Below the pieces are notes generated by a model. It saw only the letters and a program-made list of their open reading frames with translations. It was not told the origin of the DNA and did not search any database. The position numbers were made by a program, and so were the translations under genes. From Promethearchaeota archaeon (lineage in GTDB: Archaea > Asgardarchaeota > Lokiarchaeia > Sigyniarchaeales > SOKP01), in contig JAHPZE010000001.1 of assembly GCA_019058365.1 (NCBI GenBank), positions 124,001 through 188,000 on the forward strand: a stretch of 64,000 bases of DNA. Direction: 5' to 3'. Of the stretch, positions 63,094 to 64,000 are shown in pieces (the stretch's first letter is position 1; each line of letters opens with the position of its first letter).

Positions 63094-63645
63094 TTATATA
63101 AATATTATTATAAATACGATTAAGAATAGGGGCGTCAGAAAATCAGCTAGAGATGTAACAAATGGAATTAAAAAATTATTGGGGTCTCTCCCTCGCTTAA
63201 ATAGAAAAATAGCACCAAGAAATAATGCTATAAACATAATAGAAAAAAGCAATAAAACTGTAATTGACATAATAAAAATCATTAATAATGGGTTTACAAT
63301 TCTTATTCCTGAGATAATTCCTACTAAATAGCCTAAAAATAATAGAGAAACTAAGCTCAACAATGTAGTTATGAGTAATCCATAAAAATCTTCTTTTAAT
63401 CGATCTGATATCTGAATTTTAGGCGATAATGTTCCAATATAGAGATGTGTTGTTAATCTTGATACAAGAACCGTGGACATGTCGCCAATTAATGAATTTA
63501 ATGCAGGGATTATTAGAAGCAATATAGGAATAGCAGATAAGATCTCTTTGTTTGAAGATAAAACCGAACCTGAAATCATTCCCATAAGTGAAGATAAAAT
63601 TACAATAATTATTGATTCTTTTAAGATTTTCATATAATATTTCAT
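63094..63645 (-). CDS. SLC41/MgtE-like divalent-cation transporter, half unit
   Basis: The protein has 183 residues and five hydrophobic helices. It matches the membrane domain of MgtE/SLC41-type Mg2+ transporters: IPILLLIIPALNSLIGDMST (the conserved P-x-LNSLxGD segment), SRLTTHLYIGTLSPKI, and a late DPNNFLIPFVTSLADFLTP carrying the acidic ion-site residues. No CBS or N domain is fused. It directly abuts the upstream partner gene (start codon against the partner's stop), suggesting the two halves assemble as a pair. Confidence 0.83.
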   Translation of the reverse strand: MKYYMKILKESIIIVILSSLMGMISGSVLSSNKEILSAIPILLLIIPALNSLIGDMSTVLVSRLTTHLYIGTLSPKIQISDRLKEDFYGLLITTLLSLVSLLFLGYLVGIISGIRIVNPLLMIFIMSITVLLLFSIMFIALFLGAIFLFKRGRDPNNFLIPFVTSLADFLTPLFLIVFIIIFI

Positions 63646-64000
63646 TTAAGGCACCCCCAGAATTATTATAGTTAAAAGAAAGCAAAAAACTGTAGAAAAA
63701 TCGTCAACGGCTGTCATCACAGGATTTACTACATTATTTGGAGTTAATCCTTTTTTGAAAGCTAAATAATTTAACCCTGTGGAACAAGGAATGGAAATAG
63801 AAAGTGCTAAAATGATTGAAATAATTGGAATAAGAATGAAATACCCCATTGGAAGAATAGTTAATTTGAAAAAGGCTAAATTTAAGATCATTGAGAAAAT
63901 GCCTATAAAAAATGCAGTGATAATTGAGAGGGTATATGTAGCAAGAGCATTTTCGAGCCATGATCTCCTAGATAATGTTCCAATAACTAAATCTCGAGAA
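63646..64000 (-). CDS. SLC41/MgtE-like divalent-cation transporter, second half unit, partial
   Basis: The frame runs off the right edge (118 codons visible). It shows SRDLVIGTLSRRSWLENALA, equal in position to SRLTTHLYIGTLSPKI of the next gene, and the ion-site segment TPNNVVNPVMTAVDDFSTVF. A Met at 63891 would give an artificially short protein, because the conserved part extends upstream of it without a stop. The stop codon TAA (63646-63648) directly abuts the next ATG. Together they form a tandem half-transporter pair followed by the PhoU/TrkA-C regulator. Confidence 0.82.
   Translation of the reverse strand, partial: SRDLVIGTLSRRSWLENALATYTLSIITAFFIGIFSMILNLAFFKLTILPMGYFILIPIISIILALSISIPCSTGLNYLAFKKGLTPNNVVNPVMTAVDDFSTVFCFLLTIIILGVP

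Overview
The window looks like a chromosomal segment of an Asgard archaeon, most probably from the Lokiarchaeia/Promethearchaeia. The DNA is strongly AT-rich and gene-dense. It encodes archaeal basal transcription factors (TBP, TFB and a divergent TFB-like protein), a eukaryote-type ribosomal protein L13e, F420-type LLM oxidoreductases, MtrH, aldehyde:ferredoxin oxidoreductase, UPF0147 and an archaeosortase. It also has an unusual density of eukaryotic-signature small GTPases and longin/roadblock-like domains. Several starts are TTG or GTG behind GGTGA or GGAG Shine-Dalgarno sequences. I found no rRNA or tRNA genes, CRISPR array, insertion sequence or prophage. Lineage is inferred from gene content only.

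Region 1 (1-14.6 kb) is a GTPase/roadblock neighbourhood. It contains a partial L13e, a stand-alone longin-like protein, a secreted transglutaminase-like protein, and three related Arf/Rag-like GTPases at 2801, 8589 and 12197 that carry C-terminal roadblock-like domains. Two of the three also carry an N-terminal longin-like domain. Among them lie a zinc-ribbon roadblock protein and a charged-helix zinc-ribbon protein. A degenerate anaerobic ribonucleotide reductase lacking its radical domain, a PD-(D/E)XK nuclease, a LOG-like protein, an AIR-synthase-like protein and MtrH complete the region.

Region 2 (14.6-26.4 kb) holds an archaeosortase with a small membrane partner, TBP behind a hairpin that can cover its Shine-Dalgarno sequence, a CxxCxxCC protein, a macro-domain protein, an extended PEP synthase and UPF0147. 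A seven-helix membrane protein follows, then a longin-Rab-like GTPase, the decayed tail of a second such GTPase, a nitroreductase and another Rab-like GTPase.

Region 3 (26-37 kb) is metabolic: an acyl-CoA ligase/SDR operon, a BKACE-type enzyme, a GPH transporter, a pyruvate-kinase-C-domain protein, the threonine-to-glycine pair Kbl/Tdh, an Fe-S protein and a histone-deacetylase-fold enzyme.

Region 4 (37-53 kb) has a 1346-residue receptor-like surface protein with a cytoplasmic longin-like tail, two F420-type oxidoreductases, two large P-type ATPases with atypical ion-site motifs, and the two TFB-family genes.

Region 5 (53-64 kb) contains a Cys-rich protein/flavodoxin operon, a double Lrp regulator, decayed remnants of a PyrK-like and an Fe-S gene just before an aldehyde:ferredoxin oxidoreductase, endonuclease IV, tandem SET-domain proteins, a Nudix hydrolase and HxlB. 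It ends with a cation-transport cluster (PhoU/TrkA-C plus two SLC41/MgtE-like half transporters) that runs off the right edge.
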